64,000 bases of DNA, taken from positions 16,864,001 to 16,928,000 of the forward strand of contig JBHGNT010000011.1 of NCBI GenBank assembly GCA_043228905.1, in the 5' to 3' direction. The position numbers and the translations under genes are program-made. The notes under the pieces were generated by a model that saw only the letters and a list, made by a program, of their open reading frames with translations, ran no database searches and was not told where the DNA came from. The number at the start of each line of letters is the position of its first letter. Within the stretch, counting starts at the first letter, position 1. Below, in pieces: positions 34,601-45,842 of this stretch. The stretch is from Azolla caroliniana (taxonomy: Eukaryota > Polypodiophyta).

Positions 34601-36591
34601 ACCAACTGTGGTGCTAACAATGTGGTTTGCTCATGACGACAAACGTATTCGAATTGTAGGAATATTGTGTGCCCTTAACTCAGTGTGTATGTATGCTTCC
34701 CCGTTAACTGTTGTGGTAAGGTGTCACTTTTTACATATTGATTTAAACGTTTAATTAATTTTTATAATTCTTTTAAAGTTGTCCATTGCTTGGATTTGCT
34801 GATAATCAAATGTAGAGAATGGTGATTATGTCAAAGAGTGTAGAGTACATGCCATTCCTCTTATCTTTATCCATGTTTCTTTGCGGAGGGGTTTGGCTTG
34901 GTTATGGCATTCTCATGAAAGATGTGTATATAGAGGTACGTAGATATTTACATTTACGCATACACCAATAAAAATAAATGTAGATCAATCCATGTAGAAC
35001 CATATTTTCAATGCATTGTGCAAAGCTTCAATTAATTTCTCGAAGACAATATGAATGCATCAAGTTGCCTTAAGAAATATAAGGTTATGCATGGACTGAT
35101 GCAAATATTTATGTGCCACAAACATTGTGAATATTATCGTATACATTTATAGTATGTGTGTAGGTGTTATGCGATAAAACATGAGAATAACATTGCTAAT
35201 AAGATGATATTTATAGTGATATGAACTTTTTCTATATATGAAGTGAGCATTAACACAATGTATATGTGCCCATGTGTCAAATGGTGGTTATAGTAAAATA
35301 TGCAAATGTGTAGCAAAATGTATTAATTTTCTACTTTTAGTGATGGCATACATGTGATAAATATTGAGTGCGCACTATGTATTTGTTATCCATATCATTA
35401 ACGAAAATGTCAAAAGCTCAATTTAATCCCTATTGAAAAAGTAACGAGACTATTGTAGTTTTGGTTGTAATCATCTTCTTTCTTTGATTCCTCAAAGCCA
35501 AATTTGCTACTTGACAATCAATTGGAGTTAAACTATTAATCTAGATATGCATCTATATTAGAGTCCTTGGAATCTAATATGATGCGCGATTGTGTCTTCT
35601 TCTTTTGGACCAACCCCCGCTCCATTCTAGTGACCATATGAACTGAATGCTTCAATGTAATTTGTTCTCTAGGAAAATGGTTTGATAGAGAACATTGACT
35701 AGACAGAGCACGTGAGTTCAAGGTTATGTGAAGAGAGTTGAATTTTTTTAGTGAAATAAGCAAGGAAGTCGTGATTCTTAAGATAGAGTTGGCCCTTGCT
35801 AGTTAGAATCCTAATTGTTTAGAGTACTTACCTCACTCCTATGATGTCCAAACATTGATAGCCCCCATGAAGTGCTAAACAAACTCCTAAAGTGTTTGAA
35901 AGAGTGTAGATAGACATGCACAATACCAAATGCTCTTAGGTTTCATATGGCTTGTGATTTGCTTGTGCATATAAAAAGAGAGCTCCCCTAGGTTCCATGT
36001 GGTTCTTACCATGCAGGTTTGGTTAACATCCCATCTAAAATCGAAGAATAATGAGAGGTGTGATTTTCAAGAGAAATAAAGGAGAGTACATATTGTTATT
36101 TCAAGTAGAGAGAGTTGGAAATCTCAATTAACGGATTAACGTAGATGGATTATCATGAAACTAAAATAATTACATACCTTTCTTAATAGCACTAAAATTC
36201 TAAGTGTCAATATTATGATGTCAAGAATTGATTAGGAACACTTTGTATGAGTTTTTTTTGGTATAAATAATCAAACCAACACTATATGTTTTCAAACTAT
36301 AGTAGCATGACAAAATGTGCATGTAAAGGTTGCCCTATGGTTTGTTATACTACTTGGTTGTTTTATTTAATTATCCAGGTATCCAATGGGAGTGGCTTTT
36401 GCCTTGGATTTTTACAATTGCTATTGTATGCACTATATTACAAGTCAAATGTAAAAGAAGGGTTACCTAATCGAAATCCTTGTTTGAACTCCCATGAAAG
36501 AGAAACTAATTTTCCAGAAAATCATTCAATAACGATAAGGAAAAACGACACAGAAGTTGGCCTTGTGAAGGTTGTTGCAGGCACTGGTTAG
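31671..36591 (+). CDS. SWEET-family sugar transporter (6 exons, 258 aa)
   Basis: Seven-transmembrane bidirectional sugar uniporter with two MtN3/saliva repeats. Exons: 31671-31704, 31808-31844, 32141-32354, 34557-34715, 34816-34935, 36379-36591. They total 777 nt and all phases agree. The 37-nt second exon and 120-nt fifth exon are typical of plant SWEETs. The four conserved prolines are visible in ASPMPTFW, FPYVCTLL, YASPLTVV (P144) and EYMPFLL (P161). The second-repeat pore asparagine is kept (N191 in VSNGSG). The first-repeat pore asparagine, expected in a T-I-N-G context, is glycine here (G71, ITIGTSG). A soluble tail follows TM7 (about 211-258). CTLLSNMLWLYYG and CGGVWLGYG look most like clade IV (vacuolar SWEET16/17) members, but the clade is uncertain. 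AATAAA at 36777 may be the poly(A) signal. Introns 3 (2.2 kb) and 5 (1.4 kb) are long. Confidence 0.93.
32777..33092 (+). repeat. 158-bp tandem duplication in SWEET intron 3
   Basis: Two diverged units begin AATCAATTCCTTCCTT (32777) and CATCAATTCCTTCCTT (32934). They share AACAAACATTGATGCCATG and CCAACAAGTCTTTG. Intronic. Confidence 0.88.
33150..34050 (-). pseudogene. Possible degraded retroelement in SWEET intron 3
   Basis: On the minus strand, in changing frames, there is text resembling the cysteine/histidine C-terminal end of a non-LTR RT: a KxCKEVQVEDEYHLLF-like stretch near 33720-33680, then CSTYSAIRENYDDIL-like residues. The part at 33170-33200 (ACCCTCATAGAGGGTTTTCC) resembles a copia LTR U5. 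Many stops are present. This is a tentative call; it may be two overlapping old insertions. Confidence 0.35.
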
Positions 36592-36808
36592 GTAATTTTA
36601 TTGCAGAGAATGTTTTTGGGGGAAACATTTATGTTCATATGATCACAATAATAATGTGGATTGGAGAACCTTTCCCTTCGTTTTGTCTTTGCAAACTCAA
36701 CTTTTGTTTCCTTGTTACTCATGCAACCTTAATGAAGAATACACATATCAATGTTACCCCATAACTCAACTACATGAATAAAACATAATGTGTGTGGTGC
36801 GCGCGCGC

Positions 36809-36843
<35 letters not shown>

Positions 36844-36979
36844 GGACGGAGGGATCTATCAAACTTATTCGATACCAAATTTCCCAATCATTCTAAAATA
36901 AGCTTATAAACCAAGGCATTCACTATGTAAAAACTTTCAAAACTAATGGGATATTGAATGCAGTTGATGTGAAGGAAAG

Positions 36980-37121
36980 GATCGCTAGAGACACATGTGA
37001 AAGTGAGATCACTTATGAAGGATCGGATAGTCTAGGCAAGGCCTACCCGAGAAAGGGATCAAAGTTGTGTATATTTTAACTAATGGAGTATATTCTTTTT
37101 TGGAAAAAAAGAAAAGAAAAA
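36980..37121 (+). mobile_element. Short LINE 3'-end insertion
   Basis: About 140 bp ending AACTAATGGAGTATATTC and TTTTTTGGAAAAAAAG. This is the same 3' signature as the LINE copies at 29979-30029 and 50410-50371. It is strongly 5'-truncated, as expected for LINEs. Confidence 0.65.
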
Positions 37122-39099
37122 CTTTCAAACGGTTAATGGTCATGGTTGGGGTTGTTAGAGTTTCTAGTTTTTGAGACAATTGATTGGCTCATTTAGAGAC
37201 CAATGATTCACTGTAGATTAGCACTTTATATCACACACATCCAATGTAAGAGTAAAAAATCCCTCAACTTTTCCTTTTTACATATAAGAAAGTTCAATAT
37301 TATAATTCAACTTTCCTTGAACTAGTTCACTCTCCACTATCAAATTGATCATTAGACATATTTTGTTTAGTTGCTTGAGCACACGTTGTGATTAATCACC
37401 TCATTGCTATGGTTAGGTCATTTAATTGTGCTATTAACCCAATAATTATTTCGTTTAGTTCATATCTAATTAAATATTGTATAATATCTAAGTTAAACAT
37501 TTAATGTTTAAATGCTTTTCCTTTTGTTATTATTAGGGGTATAATGTACTCACAGTTTTAAAACAAAAATGGTGTAGCTGATATTATTCTTACCGAAAGC
37601 CTTACGTAATGGTTTCAGGGAATGAAAATATATCTTTCCATATATCAAAGATGTGTTCGACATTAAAGGTTACTATTGTTGTATGTAAGCAATCAATGAG
37701 AAAATGAATTCAAATCCTCATGTAGGTGCCATGGTTACCAATTTACGAGTGAGCCTTGACCCTCACCCTCATTTTGTTGATGCTTGCCACTAAAGGTAAG
37801 AATTCATGCACAATTTTGATGCAGAACCACATAATATTCAACAATATAAAAGCCCTCTACATAACAACATTGTGATGCACAACAAGAACTAAAAGTTAAG
37901 AGGGCTCCCCTTGGATAAGCCTCACATTTGGCATTGGCACAATGGAGAGGCTTATAGTCCTACATCCCTATCTATATTGGGACATTAAAGTATTATAGAA
38001 GGTCAATGGAATATAACCTTCCCAAACGTCAAAGAGACCTTAAAACCTTCCCAAAAACCAGAGGCCATTTAAACTTTTTTGAAGTATCAAATATTTTAGA
38101 CCTTTGTAGAAACGTGAGATCTTTCTTTAATAGTAAGGACATGAAAGTATTCTAGAAGTTCAATGGAATATAATCTTTGTCTAAAGGCCATTTGAACTTT
38201 CTAGAGAATCCAATATTTTAGAACTTTTTAGAAACGCCCAAGATATTTCACCTCTCTATCATTCAATTTAAGTACGCGTCATTAGTCATTTACATGGATA
38301 TTTTTCATGAAACCTTGAAGCTTCATTTGTGTAGCTTGCATGCTAGTATATTCTCAACGTCGTGTTTCATACGAAAACAATATGCATATATTTTACCCAT
38401 GGATCCTTCACAATATTCTTAATTATCAATTGAGTTTTTTGGCGCTGTTGGTTCGGTGGTCTATCAAATACGTTGACTTCAAGAAAAATTGAGAGATATG
38501 ATCACGATTAATACCACGAATACATACAAATATGATGGAATGGACCACTATAGTACCATGTATGTAACTCATTAAATATACATATTCTTTTGTGTATAGC
38601 TAGCAAATATTAAGTCTTTGATCCTCAAATATTGTAGCTTGCGATTGCAAACTTGGGATTAATCACCATGGAGCTTTCAACTACCACTTGGCTTCTTGGA
38701 TCTGACAATTGGACCTTGATGTTACCAAATTAGTTCTTGAGTGCACTTCTAGTTGTATATGTGTTATCAAGTCCTCATAGATTTAAACAAATGAAGTGCC
38801 ATTGTTTGAGCCTTTAAAGAATCATGGAAATCTTGGAATTTGCATAGAGGATATCCCAAATTTGGAATATTAGATTCTACTTATTTTCCTTGGTAATGTG
38901 TCAATGTACACTACAGACTCATAAGAACCTTCAAGTTGCCGTATACTTTGTAAAAAGGTCTTCACGTTGTCATAGACTTTGAAAATGTTCAAGGCAACAC
39001 CCCGACTTCTAATATGTTGAGGTTTTTTGGGGGAGTGAGATGCCGTGTCAAACTCTTATGGCCATTGGGCACAAGTAATTGTTTTATGCAATAAGACTT

Positions 39100-39212
39100 G
39101 AATATAAAGTACTTGTATTGAACTATCGTGTCCCTACTGGGATTTGTGTATAGCATTCTAAACTGTAAAATGTTATAACTAATGGAAGGAGTTTTTTTGG
39201 GGAAGAAAAAAA
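39100..39212 (+). mobile_element. Short LINE 3'-end insertion
   Basis: TTGTGTATAGCATTCTAAA ... TAACTAATGGAAGGAG then TTTTTTTGGGGAAGAAAAAA matches the end of the LINE fragment at 29960-30029 (CTTGTATAGCATTTCTA ... CTAACTAATGGG). Confidence 0.65.
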
Positions 39213-39454
39213 GTACTTGTATTTATATTAGTAGATTAAATATACCAGTTTGTAGTTCTATGTTACTGTTTTATCGGGTGTTTGCTTCTATGTAATATCC
39301 AACATCAACCCTTAAAATTTTCCTTCTACAAGGCATGATGAAGTTAGAACCTTCTCGTAAAATTATATGGTCTTAAGTTCACTCAATTTTTATGATTGAA
39401 CACAATATATCCAACATTAAACTCTTCCTTTTACACGACATGAGGTAGTTAGAA

Positions 39455-40310
39455 CATAGAACAGGATCTCTACAGACAAGTGGCCGATGATGTCTCGGCA
39501 CAACATATACCAGACACTTTCCTGTCCAGTTTATGAGAGCCTCTCTGAACGACTCTCGCACTTACAAATTTCGCCAACCATACTATCGAACAAGTCATAG
39601 CGCGGGTTCTTGCCCTCGATCGGACCCAGCACGACGTGGCCTTCTCGATGACATCCTTACAAAACGCTCTTCCCCAAGAGGACAATCGCTTTCGCCAAGC
39701 TCTCCAATGCACGACGTGTTCAGGATCAGGGCACTTGGCCCTCGAATGTCCCCACCGACCACAATGTCCGATCTATTAGTCTCGAGCTCACACTGTCGAG
39801 CAGTGCGAATATAATATGCTGAACTGCACAACGGCGGCACCGGTCCGCCAGATCGAGCCACGAAATACATACTCTCGACAGGACGAGCGATATGTCTACC
39901 GAGACCAGGATAACGACCGACCGCGATCCCTGGATTGACGGCGCCGAGACGACAACTACCGACGTGATGACCGCCGTGATCACTATCGCGATGACCGGCA
40001 CGACGATTATGCTCGATATGATGACGATCGCGATGACCGATATGACCGACGGAACTCACACATTGATCGGCGAAACGGCAACCACAATACACGCAACAAT
40101 AGAAGACCTAACGACAACCGCCGACCAGCGCAACTCCAATGCACCTCGGAACAACCCACCACCAAACGAGACTGAGAATCAACAACAACAACTTCCACAC
40201 ACAAACTGAGCGGACACTAGCATCTCGGCCAACGTTACATGTTTTAAATGTAACCAACCAGGACACTACGCCACGCAATGTCCAACAACCGACCGTGGCA
40301 AGGCACCCGC
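39455..40310 (+). pseudogene. Gypsy gag fragment with two CCHC zinc knuckles
   Basis: C-terminal part of Gag. In frame 3, the text VIARVLALDRTQHDVAFSM leads to a first zinc knuckle CTTCSGSGHLALEC (39708 on). A highly basic/acidic stretch made of RRDD, RYDD and DRDDRYD units follows (about 39910-40080). In frame 1 a second knuckle CFKCNQPGHYATQC (40240-40281) appears just before the LTR-like insertion. Several stops and at least one frameshift separate the two knuckles. The long open frame at 39892-40209 rich in threonine is only the out-of-frame shadow of the arginine/aspartate repeats. Confidence 0.8.
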
Positions 40311-40888
40311 TGTCGTGAAGAAAACCGTCCCTAGGCGCAAACCGTGTATAGTGTGTGTGAACCGGCCCTTACACGTGGGCACGTCCCTTGTCGTATAGTA
40401 GATAGGTAGGCACAAAGGTCAGATCCTAGGTAGCAATATTCTATAGGGAGAATCGAGGAGTATCTCTGTCCGAAAGGACAGAGAATTAATGTGATGTAAA
40501 CGGGCAAGGCGGCCTCCCTCCTTGAGCTATAAAAGGGGGGGGGGGGGGGGCGCGCTAGAAGGGGGGGGAGTGCTGTCGGACTGGGACCGAGCTCTTCTTC
40601 TCTGTCGTTCTCCATAGCTTTCTTTTGCGCAGGTTCTCAGGAGGCTGATTCTGCTCCGTGGAATGCCCGTGTGCTTCCGGCAGAATCTCCATCTTGCTCT
40701 CCTGTGTGCGTGGGTGACCAGGCGTCGGCATCCACCTCGCTGACCTGATCGGCTGTAACCGTTCGAGTCGTCTGCGTACTTACAAATACATGCCTATATT
40801 TACATACATACTCTAGTGTTCTCAACTGGTGTCTCCTGTGTTGTTGTGCCGCGTCCCCGTGCGCCTCTTTGTCTATACGTGAGTGAGC

Positions 40889-40935
<47 letters not shown>

Positions 40936-41005
40936 CACCTATTCCTCGGTCCAAGACCCCAGTGGTCCCGCCTTGTTCTCCACGCACGCGCGTAGCAACG
41001 TGACA
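40311..41005 (+). mobile_element. LTR-like repeat, copy B, inserted in the gypsy gag-pro junction
   Basis: 695 bp from TGTCGTGAAGA to GCAACGTGACA. It carries CTATAAAAGG followed by a long G run (TATA 40528-40534), a (TC)n tract (40890-40930) and the conserved terminal box GTCCAAGACCCCAGTGGTCCC (40951-40971) and CTCCACGCACGCGCGTAG. It is flanked by CCGC (40307-40310) and CTGC (41006-41009), a possible 4-bp target duplication with one mismatch. It separates the second zinc knuckle from the protease region. No internal coding region is present, so this is a solo LTR or a TRIM-like unit. Confidence 0.72.
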
Positions 41006-41010
41006 CTGCG

Positions 41011-41790
41011 GTGAACAGTATCATGGCCGATGTTCAAACCGTCACTACCCGGAGTAAAGCGCAGACTACTCAGTGGCAAATCCAAGATGAAGTCCGTCAA
41101 GCAGCAAAAGAATGGATCGACACGGCCAATAAAAATAATGCCGTGCGCATGCAAACTACCATGAGAGACGGGCCAAGTGAAGCACCACAAACCTCGGTAC
41201 CATCCACGTCGTCGGAGGACGACTAGCTGTGTGATGTTCTTACCAACTCCCGCATCTCGTTGCCCCTACATAAACTGTTACCACTCATGCCGAGATTTCG
41301 GGACACCCTGGCGGCACTCCAGGCCAATACTAAGCCCGTGACGCCACCAGTACACCTCACCGAAGCAGGAACCGGTCCACCACTCATGGATTCTCAGAAC
41401 CCAACCGTGCAAATCATCATTAAGGGACAAGACCTGCACGGATGCATCATCGACGGCGGATCCGGCGTAAACGTTATTAGCGAGTCAACGTGTCACAACC
41501 TCGGCCTGAATCAATGGGAACCATGCCCCTTTTGGCTTCGGATGGCCGACACCCGCTCCGTTCGCCCCATTGGTTTAATCCGCCATCTCGACTTCACACT
41601 CAGAGGCCACATGTTCACGATCTCGGCCGTCGTGCTAAGACTGGAGACACAAGGCGCCTACCCAATGTTACTAGGTCGACCATGGTTGCGTACAGCGAAT
41701 ATCAAGCAACATTAGCAACGCAACATGATCTCGTTCCGAAGAGGCAAGACAAAAGTCTGAATCATCACTGAAGAACGAGTCCCTGTCGCC
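41011..41790 (+). pseudogene. Gypsy protease region
   Basis: Frame 1 begins with the basic linker ADVQTVTTRSKAQ and, after a TAG at 41224, continues into a retropepsin-like domain with the active-site box IIDGGSGVNVIS (about 41448-41483) and the later LLGRPWLRTANI block (about 41672-41707). Further in-frame stops are at 41713 and 41758. The frame then continues as the spacer before RT (LPLYTEGVHML, DDFLDDHPTIIP) and shifts by one near 42030. It is non-functional as a polyprotein. Confidence 0.8.
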
Positions 41791-41869
41791 CTCAACACTT
41801 TGCCGTTATACACGGAAGGGGTCCATATGCTTGACGGTTTGGCCGATGAGGAGGTCGATGACTTCCTAG

Positions 41870-43597
41870 ATGATCATCCCACGATCATCCCTCTCTTCGA
41901 AATCAATGCCTTACCAACCATCGAGCCACCTAAAGACGAGGAAGTCACGGAGGAATCACCACCCCAAGATGAACCAGATCCAACCACAGTTGCCGAGCTA
42001 CGCCATGCTCGGGAGGTTTTCGAAATGCGAACTCGCCATTTCACAACGAGTCAAAGAATCAACCCTGGAAACAATAAACCTCGGCTCGGACGAGAATCCC
42101 CGTACGTTACAAATTGCCAATAATCTACCAACCGGAGAACAGGCATGCCTCGTACGATTGCTCACCGACTACCAGGATGTTTTCGCTTGGTCTTACACCG
42201 ATATGAAGGGGCTGGATCCTCAATACTACCAACATCAAATTCACATCTTACCCGACACTCGGCCGGTTCAGCAGAGGCGCTACAGGATGAACCCCAACTA
42301 CGCCGCTAAAGTCAAAGAGGAAATCAACAAACTACTCCGAGTGGGATTCATTCGCCCTGTTAAACGGGCCACGTGGTTGAGCCCGATCGTAGTGGTCCCA
42401 AAGAAGAACGGAAAAATCCGCGTCTGCGTCGACTATCGGAAGCTTAACGCGGCAACAATCACCGACGGTTTCCCTCTCCCATTCACGGACAACGTCCTCG
42501 ACACGGTAGCCGGCCACGAATGCTACAGTTTCCTCGACGGGTTCAGCGGCTATAACCAGATAAGAATGCACCCGGAGGATCAGGAGAAAACCGCTTTCGT
42601 CATGGAATGGGGTGTTTTTGTAGCAGAAGTAATGATGTTCGGTCTAAAAACGACGCCGTATACGTTCCAGCGCATCATCACCGAAGTCTTTCATGACTAC
42701 ATCCCGACGTTAATGCAAGTCTTTCTCGACGATTTCGCCGTGTATGACCATCGACGGGAACACATGACCCAGTTACGACTCTGCCTGGACCGATGTTGCC
42801 AAGCTCGATTGAGCTTAAACCCGGCGAAATGCGCGTTCTTAGTCACCAACGACAACCTTCTTGGCCACATTGTCAGTCAAGAAGGCATCGCTATGGACCC
42901 GCATAAAGTAAAGGCAATCCTGACTGCCACCGCACCCTCGAATGCTAAGGCACTAAGCCGATTTTTGGGACAGATCCGGTGGCACAACCGAATGATACGA
43001 CACCTGGCCGATTTCGTGACACCTTTACACGCGGCAGTCCATCGCCTTCCCTTCCAATGGACGTCAATCGAGGACACGGCCTATCAGACCCTGAAACTAA
43101 TGCTGTCACATGCCCTGGTGGTCCAGTCTCCGGTTTGGTCCGAACCGTTTCATGTCTTCGTAGATGCTTCGGACATCGCCATCGGAAGTGCCCTGATGCA
43201 ATGCACACCCCCGAATTGGTATAGGCCCGTGTACTACGCCAGCCGACGGCTCTCGACCGCGGAAAAGAATTACTCCACCACCGAGCGGGAGGCCCTCGGT
43301 ATGATTTATAGCATCAATAAATTCCGGCATTACCTCTTGGGCCGGAAATTTACCTTTCACGTGGATCACTCGGCCCTTCTTTATTTGGTCAATAAACAAG
43401 CCCTCACCGGACGGTTGGCTTGGTGGATGCTCCTACTCCAAGAGTTTGATTTCCAGATTCAGCATCGACCCGGGGTACAACATGCCGTCGCCGACTACTT
43501 GAGCCGTCTTGAGTCAGGGGAATCGGCGAAAACAACGTACAACGAGCTACCGGACGCCAATCTATTTAACCTGACCATGATACCAGACGATAACTAA
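41870..43597 (+). pseudogene. Gypsy reverse transcriptase and RNase H
   Basis: Open for 575 codons in frame 2, but only the part from about 42040 is the true frame. RT blocks are DVFAWSYTDMKGLD, RATWLSPIVVVPKKNG, RVCVDYRKLNAAT, CYSFLDGFSGYNQI and the catalytic box VFLDDF (42719-42736), so both metal-binding aspartates are kept. RNase H follows (FVDASDIAIGSALMQ, STTEREALGMIYSI, FHVDHSALLYL) and the frame ends with RPGVQHAVADYLSRLES. There is no chromodomain and no second RNase H between this and integrase. TAA at 43595-43597 closes the frame just before integrase. Catalytic residues are intact here, but the rest of the element is too damaged to act. Confidence 0.9.
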
Positions 43598-44389
43598 GAT
43601 GAATGGATCACGGAGATGACCCATTTTCTCACTACCGGTTTACCTCCCGAGCACATGCCCCTTGACACGAGAAAACGCCTAGTAGTGCGTAGCCGGAATT
43701 TTTGCCTCGTCTTGGACATTCTCTACCACAAAGGCTCGGACGGCATATGGCGTCGAGTGATTCGGCAATTCGAGAAGAACGCCGTTCTTCAGGAGGCCCA
43801 CCAAGGAGTAGCTGGGGAGCACTACGCTGGGGATTCCACGACAAGGAAAGTTTGGCAAAGTGGATTATGGTGGCCGACAACGAAGAGAGACACTCACGAG
43901 TTTTGCCGGCAGTGCGATTTGTGCCAAGGACTGGGGCAACCAATGGAACAGTCACGTATGCCACACCAGCCGATTCTTCCGTTGGACCCATTTCAAAAAT
44001 GGGGTTGGATTTTGTAGGCCCTTTCAAACCACCCGCGGCCCGTACAGGGAATAGGCATATTATCGTTGCCACGGATTACTGCACCAAATGGGTCGAGGCT
44101 AAGGCACTCCGAGACAACACGGCGGCATCCACGGCTAAATTCGTGTACGAGCACCTCTGGTGCCGTTACGGATGCCCAATCGAGCTCGTTAGTGACCAAG
44201 GTGGGCACTTCATCAATCATATAATACGTGAGATTACACACCACTACGCGGTGGTGCACAAGAAAAGCACACCATACTACCTGCAGGCGAACGACTTGGC
44301 GGAATTGACCAATAAAATCCTCCAAACCATACTAAAGGAGATCGTCAATGAAAACAGGACCGATTGGGATGACAAACTCTAGAGCGCGC

Positions 44390-45105
44390 TGTCGTGAAGA
44401 TTTTCGTCCACAAGCGGAAACCCGAGCAACGAGAGCCAAAGAGCGATGTGAAACGTTGCACACGTACATAATGTATTTGTAATAGTAATAAGGGTAAAGT
44501 GTATGGTGCTAGAAATGCCCCATAGGATCCCTAAGGTATAAAGGTGATGTGGTCTTGTGCGCACATCCATGCGAGAGAGAGAGAGGTACTATGCGGTACA
44601 TAGGTGCCTAGTTGTTTGTGTGGAGGTGGGAGTTAAGGGGCCATCAATCTCACCCTCCCCAAATCAAGGCAAATATCCCCTTTGAATGGAAGAGGATATT
44701 TTAGTCTCACTTTTGTAAATGGTCTTCCCTCCTTGTGCTATAAAAGGAGAGGGAAGGCACCATTGTGGGGGTTGCCTATTTTGAGTGTGCGAGGTATACC
44801 ACATAGGTCGAGCGTTAGGGTTAGGGTTAGGGTTTCTTTATCTTTATCTTCATCTTCGTAGGTTAGGGTTTCGAGTAGTCGTTTGGTGCGGCCTATGCGG
44901 CCACCATTTTGTAATCGTTCATTTCGTTGTTACATCTTGTTGATCATCTTGTCTCCATCTTCCTCTTGTTCGATCTAATCTCTTGTTCATTCTTTTTCTT
45001 CTTGAGCAAAGCTTCAATTCCATGTCTGATTCCTTCTCCTCTACTCCTTAGTCCAAGACCCCCGTGGTCCCGCCCTTCTCCACGCACGCGCGTAGTAACG
45101 CGACA
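44390..45105 (+). mobile_element. LTR-like repeat, copy C, inserted in the gypsy integrase
   Basis: 716 bp with matching ends TGTCG...CGACA. It shares with copy A the words GAGTTAAGG, CCATCAATCTC and AATATCCCC, the TATA block (44739-44745) and TTAGGGTT-type words. Its 3' end GTCCAAGACCCCCGTGGTCCC (45051-45071) and CTCCACGCACGCGCGTAGTAACGCGACA-type terminus match copy B. Flanks are GCGC (44386-44389) and ACGC (45106-45109), a 4-bp target duplication with one mismatch. It has no coding capacity. Confidence 0.78.
44812..44836. repeat. Short TTAGGG array inside copy C
   Basis: Three TTAGGG units plus a TTTCTTT run-out, with a further TTAGGGTTTCG at about 44862. Too short to be a telomere remnant; it belongs to the repeat. 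Confidence 0.7.
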
Positions 45106-45842
45106 ACGCTGTGGGCGTATCGTACGACTTTCAAAACAAGCATCCAATCAACCCCCTTTCCAATGGCGTTCGGGTTAGAAGCCGTAATGCCCGTCGAGTT
45201 CCAAGTCCCAAGCCTCCGAGTTCAAATCAAAGCATGGCTCCCCGAGGCCCAATCCGAGCAATACCGGCTAGAACAACTCCTCGAACTCGGCGAAGATAGG
45301 ATAGAGAGTATGGCCTAGCTCGAACAACGCCAACGACAACGCAAGGTTTTCGTGGATCGACATCGAAACGGGCTGGAAAAGGAGCTCACCATTGGCAAAC
45401 CGGTTCTTCTTTTTCAAACACGACTTAGGTCTATGCCGGGAAAATTAAGATTTCGGTGGACCGGTCCATTCTGGATTATCGACGAGTTCAACGGGACGTT
45501 CCAGCTCAGCACACTCACCGGCGACACTGTCAAAAGTTGGGCCAATGGTTTCCGACTTCGACCATATCGAGGCACTACACCACCCAACCCGTTTCGGGAA
45601 ACCACCACAGAGGAGGCCACGTGTCCCCCTGAATAAGGACTCACCCACCTTCTTGAAATTAATAAAGTAGGTAGGATTAACCATAGTTTAGCCACTGATT
45701 AGCTACACCTACACCACCCACCTAGGCACCCACAAATTTAGGAGCACCCCTTGCCACCACTCATTTAGTACCTATTTAAGCACATGCAAAGCACTAGAAG
45801 CACCCCACTCACCTTCAGGACACGTGGTGCTAGTCACTTATT

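Larger units (their letters stand above)
36592..39450. other. Intergenic DNA with LINE 3' ends and simple repeats
   Basis: No gene recognised. It holds a (TA)n run (36811-36841, preceded by GCGCGC), two LINE 3' tails (about 36980-37121 and 39100-39212, listed separately), an imperfect direct repeat of about 167-bp period (37982 and 38149, GTATT...TAGAAG...TCAATGGAATATAA), and a second imperfect repeat at about 39290 and 39400 just before the gypsy gag fragment. Confidence 0.6.
43598..45636 (+). pseudogene. Gypsy integrase, split by copy C of the LTR-like repeat
   Basis: Frame 2 carries the HHCC zinc-binding domain (HQGVAGEHYAG ... CRQCDLCQG). Around 43975 the frame shifts to frame 1, which holds the core: GLDFVGPF, TDYCTKWVEAKAL, LVSDQGGHF and LAELTNKIL supply the D, D and E residues. 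The text stops at DWDDKL, TAG (44380-44382), then resumes after the insertion (44390-45105) with WAYRTTFKTSIQSTPF and runs in frame 1 to 45636, with another TAG at 45316-45318. The C-terminal part shows RFRWTGPFWI. Joining the flanks restores the frame across the insertion site. Confidence 0.87.

Noticed and set aside
18516-36591. Sugar-metabolism gene cluster (GH3 plus SWEET)
   Set aside because: 9 kb apart with independent promoters and transposon DNA between; proximity alone is no evidence of joint function.
39892-40209. Open frame of 105 codons, threonine-rich
   Set aside because: It is the out-of-frame reading of the Arg/Asp-repeat gag segment; the zinc knuckles lie in other frames.
44812-44836. 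Interstitial telomere remnant
   Set aside because: Only three TTAGGG units, not the usual plant TTTAGGG, and part of the LTR-like repeat.
45064-45318. Separate small gene starting at 45064
   Set aside because: Its first codons lie in the LTR-like repeat; the conserved part is the C-terminal continuation of the gypsy integrase.
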